20,540 nt of DNA from an uncultured Pirellula sp. (GCA_903892365.1 CAITIF010000263.1:1-20540); one strand, 5' to 3'; counted from the first letter of the stretch, positions 7,910 to 15,250 are shown. Made by a program: numbers and translations. The notes: a model not told the origin generated them from the letters alone.

Positions 7910-9646
7910 CTATTGCAGAGCCGTCACGGGGCGAAATCCTGACTTGTCATTTCCGGAGCGAACAGAATTGCTTGTTGAAACGGCGTTGACCACGCTCCCA
8001 CCCTGAAATTCTGTTCCGGAAACCAACTGGATCACGTTATCCTTTTCGCGATTCTTTTGTTCCCATACCGTTCGATCATCGGGATCAAGCAGGGATGGGT
8101 TCCACTTCGGCTTGCTATCAAAATCTGCGGGGGCAGATAATGGTCGCACTCCCGAAAATGGCTCGTCCGGAAGCGTCGATGGAATCGAAGCGGCATTCAT
8201 CATTTGATTCGGCGTGCTATTTCCGCTTGCGACTTCTGGGGCGGACCGAGACTGGCTGAGCTTATCGTTCAACGAAGCCGAGGCAGGATTCGTTCCTTCC
8301 TTGTCAATGGCAACCATCGGCAAACGTTGAACTTCGGTGGTTAGGCTTGGCTTGCTGGGTGGCATCCAAGCCGACGAACCGCTCGGTCCTGGAACACGAG
8401 TCGCCTCAGGATCACCGAAGCCGGTGTTCGGTTGGCCGGGAAACACTTGTTGGCTCGGCAAGACCTGACCGTTGGAAGCTGGCACGCCCAAGCTTGGATT
8501 GGTTAAGGCCGGATTAGACAGTGCAGGATTGGTTAAGGCTGGGTTAGCCAAGTTCGGGTTGGTAAGCGATGGATTAGCTCCGCCATAGACGTTTCCATTG
8601 GCGGTTGGCGTAGAGGAAAAGCTGGGCGGACCGACGGGAGTCACTGTTGCACCGGGGATGTTCGGTGGTGCCATTCCTGGAACGGACGTGTTTCCGGAGA
8701 GGGCAGAAGGTGCTGGAGCGAAACCACTTGGCACAGCCGATGCTGGTTGAACGCAAGTTCCGTTGGCACAGTAACCGTTCGGGCTTACAGGCATCCAAGC
8801 GGCGGTCGGGACAACTCCCGTGCCGATGGAAGCAGCAGTTACTGGTCCTGGTGTTATCGGCCCCGCGGCCCAATTCGTTGCCGGTAAGCTAGTGACAGGT
8901 ATGCCGGCAGCAGGCATGCTGGCAGCATACTGGTTGGTTGCATAGGGGGTAGGAACATAAGGGCTCGAAAATGTCCTTGTTGGAAATGTAGTGGCAGGCA
9001 TACCGGTTGCGGATCCGGAGCTGACAACAGGAGCCATTGGATTCATGGGTGCCATGGGAACACCCGAATTGGGAATCGTCTGATACGTGGGCAAATAGCC
9101 GCTGGTAACTGCCAATCCTGTCGGGTTGTATCCTGGGCCGGTGATACCTGGCCATTTGTTGGCTTGAGCACCATACTCACCCAAGATTGGCCTAGGTGCA
9201 ATTACGGGCGGTCGTTGAGCTTGGTATTGATAAGAAGTGCAAGGTTGCAGGCTTGTGACAGTGGTTCCGTACCGAGGATCGAATGCGGTTACTGGACGAT
9301 AGTAAGTAACAGGCACTCGTCCCCATTGAGTATCATACGCAGCCGTAGGAAGGGTTCCCGCAACCGTTTGGGGAAAGCCCGGTGCAAGAAGGGGGGCGTT
9401 GTAGGTAGGGGGTTGATTCGTTTGGTAACTACCGTACCCAAGCGTTTGATTTGCGGAATACGGCACTGCGGGATTCTGGACTGCTGGATTCTGGGCCACC
9501 AAGACGGGGCCCCCCACCGGGTAGACGGGTTGGTTACGTCCTAGAATCGAATCGAGCCATTGTCCAGCTTGAGAGTTTTCGGCGGTTACCATTGCGCTGC
9601 TCGCTGCAACAGAAACCATAAACAGTCGTTTTGCTGATAACATCAT
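7910..9646 (-). CDS. Secreted proline/asparagine-rich low-complexity protein
   Basis: I prefer the tandem ATG at 9646/9643, with AGGAA upstream, over the longest ORF start at 9682; this gives 578 aa. The N-terminus MMLSAKRLFMVSVAASSAMVTA is a signal peptide with probable cleavage near NSQA-GQW. The mature protein is dominated by Pro, Asn, Ala, Thr, Ser and Gly. It contains a block VTYYRPVTAFDPRYG...TSLQPCTSYQYQ (about 113-141) of a type I recall from several planctomycete exported proteins, a CANGTC pair (293-298), six tandem NPxLx pentapeptides (358-387) and a more ordinary C-terminus with a charged stretch (DDRTVWEQKNREKDN). No enzyme motif is visible. It is probably a cell-envelope or surface protein. 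A terminator follows it, and it is likely monocistronic. Confidence 0.8.
   Translation of the reverse strand: MMLSAKRLFMVSVAASSAMVTAENSQAGQWLDSILGRNQPVYPVGGPVLVAQNPAVQNPAVPYSANQTLGYGSYQTNQPPTYNAPLLAPGFPQTVAGTLPTAAYDTQWGRVPVTYYRPVTAFDPRYGTTVTSLQPCTSYQYQAQRPPVIAPRPILGEYGAQANKWPGITGPGYNPTGLAVTSGYLPTYQTIPNSGVPMAPMNPMAPVVSSGSATGMPATTFPTRTFSSPYVPTPYATNQYAASMPAAGIPVTSLPATNWAAGPITPGPVTAASIGTGVVPTAAWMPVSPNGYCANGTCVQPASAVPSGFAPAPSALSGNTSVPGMAPPNIPGATVTPVGPPSFSSTPTANGNVYGGANPSLTNPNLANPALTNPALSNPALTNPSLGVPASNGQVLPSQQVFPGQPNTGFGDPEATRVPGPSGSSAWMPPSKPSLTTEVQRLPMVAIDKEGTNPASASLNDKLSQSRSAPEVASGNSTPNQMMNAASIPSTLPDEPFSGVRPLSAPADFDSKPKWNPSLLDPDDRTVWEQKNREKDNVIQLVSGTEFQGGSVVNAVSTSNSVRSGNDKSGFRPVTALQ
8486..8575 (-). 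repeat. Six tandem 15-nt repeats encoding NPxLx
   Basis: In-frame units encode NPSLT, NPNLA, NPALT, NPALS, NPALT and NPSLG inside the low-complexity secreted protein. The nucleotide copies are diverged but clearly related (plus strand GGATTGGTTAAGGC and variants). They probably arose by slippage or unequal exchange, and copy number may vary between strains. Confidence 0.9.
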
Positions 9647-9731
9647 GGATGACAGATTCCTGACTTGGAAGAAAATACACAAACCGAGTTCCTCGCGAAA
9701 ATAGGACCCATCGCGCGGCCAAGGTTCATCA

Positions 9732-9761
9732 ATGAGATGCCATACCCCCGTCTAGGGTCAA
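9732..9761 (-). promoter_or_regulatory. Possible sigma70-type promoter for the secreted protein gene
   Basis: On the minus strand TTGACC (plus 9756-9761) is followed after 18 nt by TCTCAT (plus 9732-9737). The -35 matches 5 of 6 and the -10 matches 4 of 6. This would give a leader of about 80 nt before the ATG at 9646. It lies in the 223-nt divergent region shared with the DUF72 gene. The match is weak and unproven. Confidence 0.3.
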
Positions 9762-9869
9762 CCAAAACATGACTTTATTTTTCCGATCCTATCAACAGAT
9801 CTCCGAGCCGGTTCGGGTTGTACCGGTCGTAACCATTGCATTGCGCCATCTTCTGACAAGTTATCTTTA

Positions 9870-10781
9870 ATGAAAGTACTGTCTTCAAACCAAAATCCTC
9901 AGTGGGACAGATGGTTGTACCGTATAGGTTGCCCTGTTTGGGGATGCCGTACTTGGACCGATAGCGTTTACCCCAAAGGCACTTCTGCCGAGGCCATTTT
10001 GGGTTGGTACAGTTGCATGTTTCCGACCGTGGAAGGGAACAGTACATTTTATGCCGTTCCGCCAGCGGAGACTTTTCAGAAGTGGCGAGACGGTTCCGCA
10101 GAAACATTTCGGTTCAGCTTCAAATTCCCTCGAAGAATTTCGCACGACCTGAAGCTAGCGCAATGCGACCTCGAGCGAAAGGAATGGCTGGCTCGACTTG
10201 AAATCCTTCGCGATGCAGGACGGCTAGGCCCAACCTTTCTGCAACTGCCCCCCTCTTTTTCATTTCGTTACTATCCTCAACTTAAGGCGTTTTTGCGTCA
10301 ACTACCGAGAGATTGGCCCTGGGCCGTCGAGGTCAGGCATTTAGATTGGTTCGATGAAGGGGACCAAGAAGCTCATCTCGAAGACTTGCTTCAATCCCTT
10401 GGGATCGACCGTGTCCTTTTTGATTCCAGCCCCCTCAATGCCTTGGAAGCCACCGACGCATCGGAGCAGGCATCGCAAAGGAGGAAACCCAAGAGTCCAT
10501 TCCGAACCAGCATCACGGGCAAGCGTCCAATGCTTCGTTTGATTGGACGCAATTGTTTTGCGGAGGTTGAAGATTCTTGGAGGCAATGGTCGCAAATCGT
10601 TGCAAATTGGATACGCGACGGATATGAGCCTTGGATCTTCACTCATGCGCCAGATGACACCTACGCGCCGGAACTGGCGAGAAGGCTTCATGAAATGATT
10701 CGTAGTCAGTTACCTGAATTGCCTGAGTTGCCTAAAATGGAGTCGGCATCCACCCTGAAGCAACTTCGGTTGTTCGATTGA
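9870..10781 (+). CDS. DUF72 domain-containing protein (YecE family)
   Basis: A 303-residue DUF72 protein with a predicted TIM-barrel-like fold and unknown biochemical function. Family hallmarks are YRIGCPVWGC (17-26), VEGNSTFYAVP (54-64), FSFKFPRRISHDLKL (82-96), PTFLQLPPSFSF (121-132), WAVEVRHLDWF (151-161) and a C-terminal FTHAPDDTYAPELARRL (257-273). No signal peptide is present, so it is cytoplasmic. The start ATG lacks a clear Shine-Dalgarno, but the domain begins at residue 17, so little can be missing. It diverges from the secreted low-complexity gene and stands apart from the DUF1573 gene by 337 nt. A charged segment at about 195-215 (ASEQASQRRKPKSP) may be a lineage-specific loop. 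Confidence 0.9.
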   Translation: MKVLSSNQNPQWDRWLYRIGCPVWGCRTWTDSVYPKGTSAEAILGWYSCMFPTVEGNSTFYAVPPAETFQKWRDGSAETFRFSFKFPRRISHDLKLAQCDLERKEWLARLEILRDAGRLGPTFLQLPPSFSFRYYPQLKAFLRQLPRDWPWAVEVRHLDWFDEGDQEAHLEDLLQSLGIDRVLFDSSPLNALEATDASEQASQRRKPKSPFRTSITGKRPMLRLIGRNCFAEVEDSWRQWSQIVANWIRDGYEPWIFTHAPDDTYAPELARRLHEMIRSQLPELPELPKMESASTLKQLRLFD

Positions 10782-10798
10782 TGGTCCAGGCTGCGTCG

Positions 10799-10932
10799 AC
10801 GGATGTTGAACTTATCTGGCTTTGACGTTTGCGACGGATCGGGGACTATTTCTCGACTTTCGGGAACGGATGTCGAACTTGAGATGAAAATGAAAGATAA
10901 TGGATCTTGGACTGTTTTTTGAAATGCTGGAA
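10799..10932. repeat. Degenerate ~33-nt tandem repeats
   Basis: Units start at about 10799, 10834, 10866 and 10900. Units 1 and 3 match at 14 of 15 leading positions (ACGGATGTTGAACTT versus ACGGATGTCGAACTT). Unit 2 (ACGGATCGGGGACT) and unit 4 (ATGGATCTTGGACT) are weaker. The periods of 35, 32 and 34 nt are not multiples of three, so this is not a coding repeat. Confidence 0.4.
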
Positions 10933-11031
10933 AGCTGATACCGAGTCCGTGGACCTCAATCCAACACCCATCAATTAATCCTGCCTCGCTTCCAGTGCAA
11001 CCGACGTATACCTACCGCTCCAACGATTCGG

Positions 11032-11037
11032 TATACT
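11032..11037 (+). promoter_or_regulatory. Possible -10 box (TATACT) for the DUF1573 gene
   Basis: TATACT within GTATACTACT lies 82 nt before the ATG. No recognisable -35 hexamer sits 16-18 nt upstream. The nine-base string GTATACTAC also occurs on the minus strand upstream of the SDR gene (13272-13280), which makes a promoter role somewhat more likely. Confidence 0.35.
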
Positions 11038-11118
11038 ACTCTTTCGGTTGAAAAGGTTCGGATTTATTTTTTGGTCTTCATCCCCCATCCGTTCTGAATC
11101 ACTTAGGGAGACACTCCT

Positions 11119-12114
11119 ATGCGCATCTTAGTAGCGGCCTTATTGGCCGTTGCGGCACTTTCGTCGAATGCATTCGCCACGCAGTGGTCGAGCATGTTTC
11201 AGTCGTCGAATCATGACTTCGGCACCGTGGCCCGAGCTGCAAAAACAGAACATAGGTTCTATTTCGACAATCCATTTGCTCAACCCATCCACGTTCGAAG
11301 CGTGAGAACCTCGTGCGGATGCACTACACCCAGCGTTGAGACGGAAATAGTACCACCGGGCGGACGCGGAAGCATTCTTGCGAAATTTAACACGGGAACT
11401 CATACGGGTGCACGTTCTGCTACTTTAACTGTTACCTTCGACAAGCCTACTTTCAGCGAAGTGCAACTTCATGTTAAAGGCTACATCCGCTCTGATGTCG
11501 TCTTTCAACCGGGCGAAGCATCGTTCGGAAGCATCATGCAAGGGGAAGCCAAGTCCATTGAAGTGGCGGTCGACTACGCGGGCAAACCCACTTGGCAAAT
11601 CACGAAAGTGACAGCGGGCGATTCCTTTATCAACGTGACGGCCAAGGAAGTATCAAGGCAATCGGGTCGCGTTCGGTACATGTTGGACGTAGCAATGAGC
11701 GGTGATGCTCCAGCGGGTCCGCTGGAGAGCGAATTGGTCGTGCATACCAACGATCGCAATTTAAGCACGATACCGATTCGGTTGGTCGCCAACATCAACG
11801 CCGAGATTTCTGTCTCCCCCAAAACTTTATCGCTAGGTGACATCGTTCAAGGCGAAGCGATCAAGCAAATGGTGATTCTGAAAGGTCACAAACCGTTCGT
11901 TGTAAAATCGGTTCAAAGCGATGTGTTTGCCATCGATGCGGATCTTAGAGAAGAAAGCAAACCTCTTCATGCCTTTCCGATCATGATCAAACCCAACGAC
12001 GCGGAGTATGGTAAAGAAATAACAGGAGCGATCGTCATCACGACGGACCTGCCGGAAAAACCAACTATCGAAATAGGAACTGTATTCCGACTCAAGGCGA
12101 CGGTTCCCGAGTAG
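11119..12114 (+). CDS. Secreted DUF1573 domain-containing protein
   Basis: A 331-residue exported protein. Residues 1-20 are a signal peptide (MRILVAALLAVAALSSNAFA, predicted cleavage after A20). The DUF1573 domain starts at NHDFGTVARAAKTEHRFYF (31-49), with the diagnostic SCGCTTPS (65-72) and VPPGG (78-82), followed by further Ig-like beta repeats to the C-terminus (SLGDIVQGEAIKQMVILKG, 235-253). The family is widespread in Planctomycetota and Bacteroidota; its function is not established, and an envelope or periplasmic role is inferred. C66 and C68 are the conserved pair. A good ribosome binding site (TAGGGAGA) precedes the ATG. A REP-like palindrome and then a strong terminator follow, so the gene appears to be a single transcription unit. 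Confidence 0.92.
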   Translation: MRILVAALLAVAALSSNAFATQWSSMFQSSNHDFGTVARAAKTEHRFYFDNPFAQPIHVRSVRTSCGCTTPSVETEIVPPGGRGSILAKFNTGTHTGARSATLTVTFDKPTFSEVQLHVKGYIRSDVVFQPGEASFGSIMQGEAKSIEVAVDYAGKPTWQITKVTAGDSFINVTAKEVSRQSGRVRYMLDVAMSGDAPAGPLESELVVHTNDRNLSTIPIRLVANINAEISVSPKTLSLGDIVQGEAIKQMVILKGHKPFVVKSVQSDVFAIDADLREESKPLHAFPIMIKPNDAEYGKEITGAIVITTDLPEKPTIEIGTVFRLKATVPE

Positions 12115-12178
12115 TTTCCCGAAACACTAACGAGAAGCGCCCGAGACGCGCCCGACAAAAGTCGTGTTTCGTTTCTTT

Positions 12179-12238
12179 GAGCCTGAGGCGCTAGCCGATT
12201 ATTGCAATAGGATAGAACTCGGCTAGCGATTCGGGCTC
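12179..12238. repeat. REP-like 60-nt imperfect palindrome
   Basis: Two 20-nt arms (12179-12198 and 12219-12238) pair at 17 of 20 positions around a 20-nt loop. The inner ten bases, CGCTAGCCGA and TCGGCTAGCG, are perfect complements. There is no T-tract. It sits between the DUF1573 stop codon and its terminator. The core matches the palindrome at the polX stop, 8 kb away. Confidence 0.75.
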
Positions 12239-12275
12239 ACTTTGGTCGGGTGTGCTTACTTAAATTCAATTTGCG

Positions 12276-12305
12276 AAGCTCAGGGGGAATCCTCTGAGCT
12301 TTTTT
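12276..12305 (+). terminator. Rho-independent terminator downstream of the DUF1573 gene
   Basis: AAGCTCAGGGG (12276-12286) pairs with CCTCTGAGCTT (12291-12301) with one G-U pair and a 4-nt loop, followed immediately by a run of six Ts (12300-12305). It works only on the plus strand. It lies about 160 nt after the stop codon, giving a long 3' region that includes the REP-like element, or ending a separate small transcript. Confidence 0.88.
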
Positions 12306-12394
12306 CGTTTCAGCAAGATGGTAGAAAGCCAAGGAGCTTGCAACTGCCCGATTGAACGCCACCTAAAATATCCCGTGTTTTGGCGATCAGGTTG

Positions 12395-13204
12395 TTATTG
12401 CAAATGGCCACGCAGAGAAGCCGGAAGATCGGGCTGTTGCCATGCATTCATCCCTCCATCGACGTAAATGGTTTGCCCATGAATATGCTCTGCCCCGTCG
12501 CTCAATAAGAATGCAGCCATAGGACCGCAAGCTGACGCGCTGGGCACACTGCCATTGGGTGTATGCAATTCCATCCACCGCACTGCATCTACATCTTGGC
12601 TCAAGACTTTGTTGGTCAAGGGTGTTCGCACCAATCCGGGGGCAATAGAATTGACTCGTATTCCTTTCGGGGCAAGCGCAACACACAAGGACCGAACGAG
12701 CCCAGCCACAGCCGCTTTAGATGCGTCGTAGGCAGAATGATCCGGTTCGGCCAGTAAACCATTGATGGAACCGGTGAACAACACGCGGCCTGCAGTTCCC
12801 CGCTCGAGCCAATGCTTCGCGAAGTACTGAGTTAGAAAATAGCCTACTTTGATATTAAGGTGAAAGGTGCGGTTAAACACTTCTTCCGTCATCTCTAAGT
12901 AAGGACGATCGATAAAAACGCCTGCGTTGTTCACCAGCAAATCCACCTTGGAGTCAATCGCTAAGGCCCCGTCGCCAAGTTGTTGAAGGACTTGATCGAT
13001 GGGTTGCAGCAGATCGCAATAGAGAGGGGTCACTTGGACCGAATGAGCGCGGCACTGGGCGATTGTCTCGATTGCAGCGTCATTGGGTTCCAGTCCATGC
13101 ACAATCAGATTGGCACCCGCTTGGGCTAACGACTGGGCAATGGCCGATCCGACACCTTGGGTACCACCGGTAATAAGAGCGCTCCGCCCCTTTAAGTCCA
13201 ACAT
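12395..13204 (-). CDS. SDR family NAD(P)-dependent oxidoreductase
   Basis: A 269-residue classical short-chain dehydrogenase/reductase, cytoplasmic. It has the nucleotide-binding TGGTQGVG (12-19), NNAG (92-95), catalytic S146 (FTGSING) and YxxxK with Y159 and K163 (SAYDASK), then the PG motif NSIAPGLVRTPL (185-196) and a C-terminal IYVDGGMNAW (246-255). All catalytic residues are present, so it should be active, but the substrate is not evident. Relatives are often annotated as 3-oxoacyl-ACP reductase or glucose dehydrogenase-like without proof. The start ATG at 13204 lacks a Shine-Dalgarno on the minus strand. The coiled-coil gene ends 115 nt upstream, and a possible promoter with flanking direct repeats lies in that gap. 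Confidence 0.93.
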   Translation of the reverse strand: MLDLKGRSALITGGTQGVGSAIAQSLAQAGANLIVHGLEPNDAAIETIAQCRAHSVQVTPLYCDLLQPIDQVLQQLGDGALAIDSKVDLLVNNAGVFIDRPYLEMTEEVFNRTFHLNIKVGYFLTQYFAKHWLERGTAGRVLFTGSINGLLAEPDHSAYDASKAAVAGLVRSLCVALAPKGIRVNSIAPGLVRTPLTNKVLSQDVDAVRWMELHTPNGSVPSASACGPMAAFLLSDGAEHIHGQTIYVDGGMNAWQQPDLPASLRGHLQ

Positions 13205-13262
13205 CTACAACAACCGTTTCAAGGAGATATTCGAAGGGGACCCAATGGCCGTAAGTAGATCC

Positions 13263-13311
13263 CTGGACGTTGTAGTATACGAGAAGAGAGCCAAAGGAGA
13301 ACTGGACGTTG
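13263..13311 (-). promoter_or_regulatory. Possible promoter/operator of the SDR gene
   Basis: On the minus strand two exact copies of CAACGTCCAG (plus 13302-13311 and 13263-13272), 39 nt apart, bracket a TATACT box (plus 13274-13279) about 70 nt before the SDR start. The downstream copy lies one base beyond the box. This geometry would suit binding by a repressor or activator, but no -35 box is clear. Confidence 0.35.
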
Positions 13312-13319
13312 GGCCCCTA

Positions 13320-14762
13320 TTATTCGTCGCGCAACCCCAATTGAGCCAGCCAACGTCCCCGTCCACGTTCTTTCGTTGCAGATTTCTCTTCAGCTGATTC
13401 AGGTGGATGATCAGCCTCAAAGGTACGCGATTTTTCTTGCAATTCGAGTCGTTCGCGTGCAAGCTTAGCGCGTTCCAAGGACATTTCAATTTCTGCTTGA
13501 CGCTGCTTCTTTTCCCAATCTTGCTGCATCTCTTGCAATCGAAGACGTTCCGCAACGATCATGGCATCGGTTTCGATCATTTCAGCAACAGCTGCGACGC
13601 CGATAGCAATGCCATTTTGTGCAATCGCTTGTTGCTCGAGCAAGTAGCGAAGATCTTGGATTTCTTGGTCTCGCCGCTGAATTTCAGCATCGGTCTTCTG
13701 GATGATCGATTGGATCTCCAAAACTTTTTCTGGGTCGCAGGGCTCGTCGCTTTGGGTTTCTGCGTCCAGTTGTCGCAAGAGAGCCTCCTTGCGTTGTTCC
13801 CAAGTTAAAGCTTCGCTGCGCTGGCTTTCGAATGGATCTTTGAGCTTAGCCAGACTGGAGCTTAGTTCGTTGCTTTGCAATCGCGACTCCACCGCCTCGT
13901 TCCTGGCCTCCATCAGCTGGCTTCGAAGTCTCTCGACTTGAATACGAAGTTCTGCTGTTTCTGCATGCACGGCAGCAGGTTCCGCCTGCGAATCCAAGAC
14001 TTCATCTTGAAGGAATTGGATCTGCTCTCTCAACTGCGCTATCTCCAAAACTAGTTCGTCGTGCAGATCTGCACTTTCTGAGTTTTGTTTTTCGAAACCT
14101 CGAGCGGCATTGGCGTCCAATTCAATAAACTCGACAAGCGATTGGTATTCGCTTCGGGCGTTGTGAAGCAGATTGCTGAGTTTCGCATTTTCCGTGTTCG
14201 CTGCGGCCAAAAGGTTTTCGAGTTCACCAAGCCTCTGAATGGATTCGTTCGAGGCGGTTGCAGCAAGTCTTGCTTCTGCAATATCGATGGACTGCCGAAG
14301 ATGCTCACGAAGTTGTTCGATCTCGGATTTCTCACGTTCGAATGCGCGAGCATGTTCCACCAATTCTTGGATCTTGGAGTCGATCGACCTTCGCCATTCC
14401 GGCGACTCTCCGATCGGGGATGGTTTGGCTGGCTCGACTCTGGCGGAAACGTCGTACGCATTGGTTGAAGTTGAAAAAGTCCCCATCGCGGCCTCCCTCA
14501 AAGAAACCATGGCGGGTTCTGCAGTTGCCGAATCCAACAAGTCCGAAATACTACTTAATTGGTCCAGGCCGGGAATGGTGCGTTTCCCAGAACTGGATGG
14601 CAAGGACTCTGACGTGAACCGACTATTCCCCTCGGCGTGGGCTACTGACGTTGCAGGTGGCTTTGGAATAGACAGGGAGGCACTCGTCGGAAACGAGGCA
14701 ACAGCTGCCTGACTTTTCCGTCGATTTTGTTTGCTCGATTGTTGTTGACGGTCGCTGGCCAT
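13320..14762 (-). CDS. Coiled-coil protein of unknown function
   Basis: A 480-residue protein without signal peptide or membrane segment. Residues 1-120 are low-complexity and basic/Ser-rich (QQQSSKQNRRKSQ at the start), probably disordered. From about 125 to 290 and again 340-450 there are long heptad-like Glu/Leu/Gln/Arg-rich helices (ELENLLAAANTENAKLSNLL, EIQRRDQEIQDLRYLLEQQ, EMSLERAKLARERLELQ). A short hydrophobic segment, GIAIGVAAVAEMI (about 376-388), interrupts the second. The C-terminus RGRGRWLAQLGLRDE is one I associate with planctomycete proteins of this kind. It could be a scaffold, cytoskeletal or chromosome-associated protein; nothing shows which. The SDR gene follows on the same strand, and xseB diverges upstream. 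Confidence 0.78.
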   Translation of the reverse strand: MASDRQQQSSKQNRRKSQAAVASFPTSASLSIPKPPATSVAHAEGNSRFTSESLPSSSGKRTIPGLDQLSSISDLLDSATAEPAMVSLREAAMGTFSTSTNAYDVSARVEPAKPSPIGESPEWRRSIDSKIQELVEHARAFEREKSEIEQLREHLRQSIDIAEARLAATASNESIQRLGELENLLAAANTENAKLSNLLHNARSEYQSLVEFIELDANAARGFEKQNSESADLHDELVLEIAQLREQIQFLQDEVLDSQAEPAAVHAETAELRIQVERLRSQLMEARNEAVESRLQSNELSSSLAKLKDPFESQRSEALTWEQRKEALLRQLDAETQSDEPCDPEKVLEIQSIIQKTDAEIQRRDQEIQDLRYLLEQQAIAQNGIAIGVAAVAEMIETDAMIVAERLRLQEMQQDWEKKQRQAEIEMSLERAKLARERLELQEKSRTFEADHPPESAEEKSATKERGRGRWLAQLGLRDE

Positions 14763-14840
14763 TGGCTGCTACGGGTTCCGTGGGTTGCTGGATTTGACGC
14801 CAAAAAACTGTCCTTCACCTCAATTCATAGGTCGTTCCGT

Positions 14841-14846
14841 TATACT
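14841..14846 (+). promoter_or_regulatory. Possible -10 box (TATACT) upstream of xseB
   Basis: TATACT in CGTTATACTTGG lies 102 nt before the xseB ATG, within the divergent region shared with the coiled-coil gene. No -35 hexamer is evident at the right spacing. Confidence 0.3.
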
Positions 14847-14895
14847 TGGAGGTCTACTTTACGCCCGCGTCGAGCTTTGTAGGACGAGACGCCTC

Positions 14896-14922
14896 CGACT
14901 GTGCCGACTGTAGCGACTATAG
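14896..14922. repeat. Three tandem 9-nt repeats in the xseB leader
   Basis: CGACTGTGC, CGACTGTAG and CGACTATAG follow each other directly, ending 25 nt before the xseB start codon; a further CGACT occurs at 14928-14932. They may be a regulatory array or simple slippage. Confidence 0.5.
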
Positions 14923-14947
14923 GACATCGACTTTAATCAGGTAAGCA

Positions 14948-15250
14948 ATGGCCCGCATAAAACCAGACTCAACGGACGAGAAACCAACCTTTGAATCCTC
15001 CATGCTCCAGCTGGACCAGATCGTGCGAAAACTTGAAAGCAATTCGTTAGGGTTGGACTCTGCTTTGGCAGAGTATGCGAATGCGGTGGAGCACGTTCGC
15101 TTTTGCCAGCAGCAGTTAGCCACGGCTCGTCGAAAAATCGAAAAGCTCCGTGGCATCACGTCGCAAGGTAAAGCGGTTACAGAGACCTGGGAAGACGATA
15201 CGGACCAAAGCGATCCGTCTCAGTTTGACGCTGAAGATGACGAGGAATAG
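14948..15250 (+). CDS. xseB: Exodeoxyribonuclease VII small subunit
   Basis: A 100-residue small subunit of exonuclease VII, which binds the coiled-coil arm of XseA and helps degrade single-stranded DNA in the cytoplasm. Residues 10-70 match the family: FESSMLQLDQIVRKLESNS (13-31), LGLDSALAEYANAVEHVRFCQQQL (32-55) and ARRKIEKLRGI (58-68). An acidic tail (DDTDQSDPSQFDAEDDEE) follows, common in planctomycete versions. The ATG has AGGTAAGCA upstream. The usual partner xseA is not in the window: the upstream neighbour is a divergent coiled-coil gene and glgX follows after 226 nt. Confidence 0.93.
   Translation: MARIKPDSTDEKPTFESSMLQLDQIVRKLESNSLGLDSALAEYANAVEHVRFCQQQLATARRKIEKLRGITSQGKAVTETWEDDTDQSDPSQFDAEDDEE

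Larger units (their letters stand above)
10782..11118. other. 337-nt intergenic region with degenerate repeats and leader of the DUF1573 gene
   Basis: The left part (about 10799-10932) contains four diverged copies of a unit of roughly 33 nt beginning ACGGATGTTGAACTT. The right part holds a TATACT box and a strong ribosome binding site before 11119. I see no ORF or stable RNA gene, and no clear terminator for the DUF72 gene. Confidence 0.5.

Noticed and set aside
8486..8575. Possible CRISPR-like array
   Set aside because: The repeats are contiguous 15-nt in-frame coding units with no spacers.
9164..9544. 126-codon plus-strand ORF opposite the secreted low-complexity gene
   Set aside because: It is antisense to the conserved tyrosine/proline block. 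It has no signal peptide or domain, and the minus-strand frame has a signal peptide, ribosome binding site and terminator.
10799..10932. Possible degenerate CRISPR remnant
   Set aside because: Only the first ~15 nt of each unit are similar, the copies diverge strongly, there is no palindromic repeat and no cas gene is near.
14239..14712. 157-codon plus-strand ORF opposite the coiled-coil gene
   Set aside because: The Ser/Arg-rich composition is what the antisense of a Glu/Leu/Ser-rich coiled coil gives, and the opposite strand has clear heptad structure.
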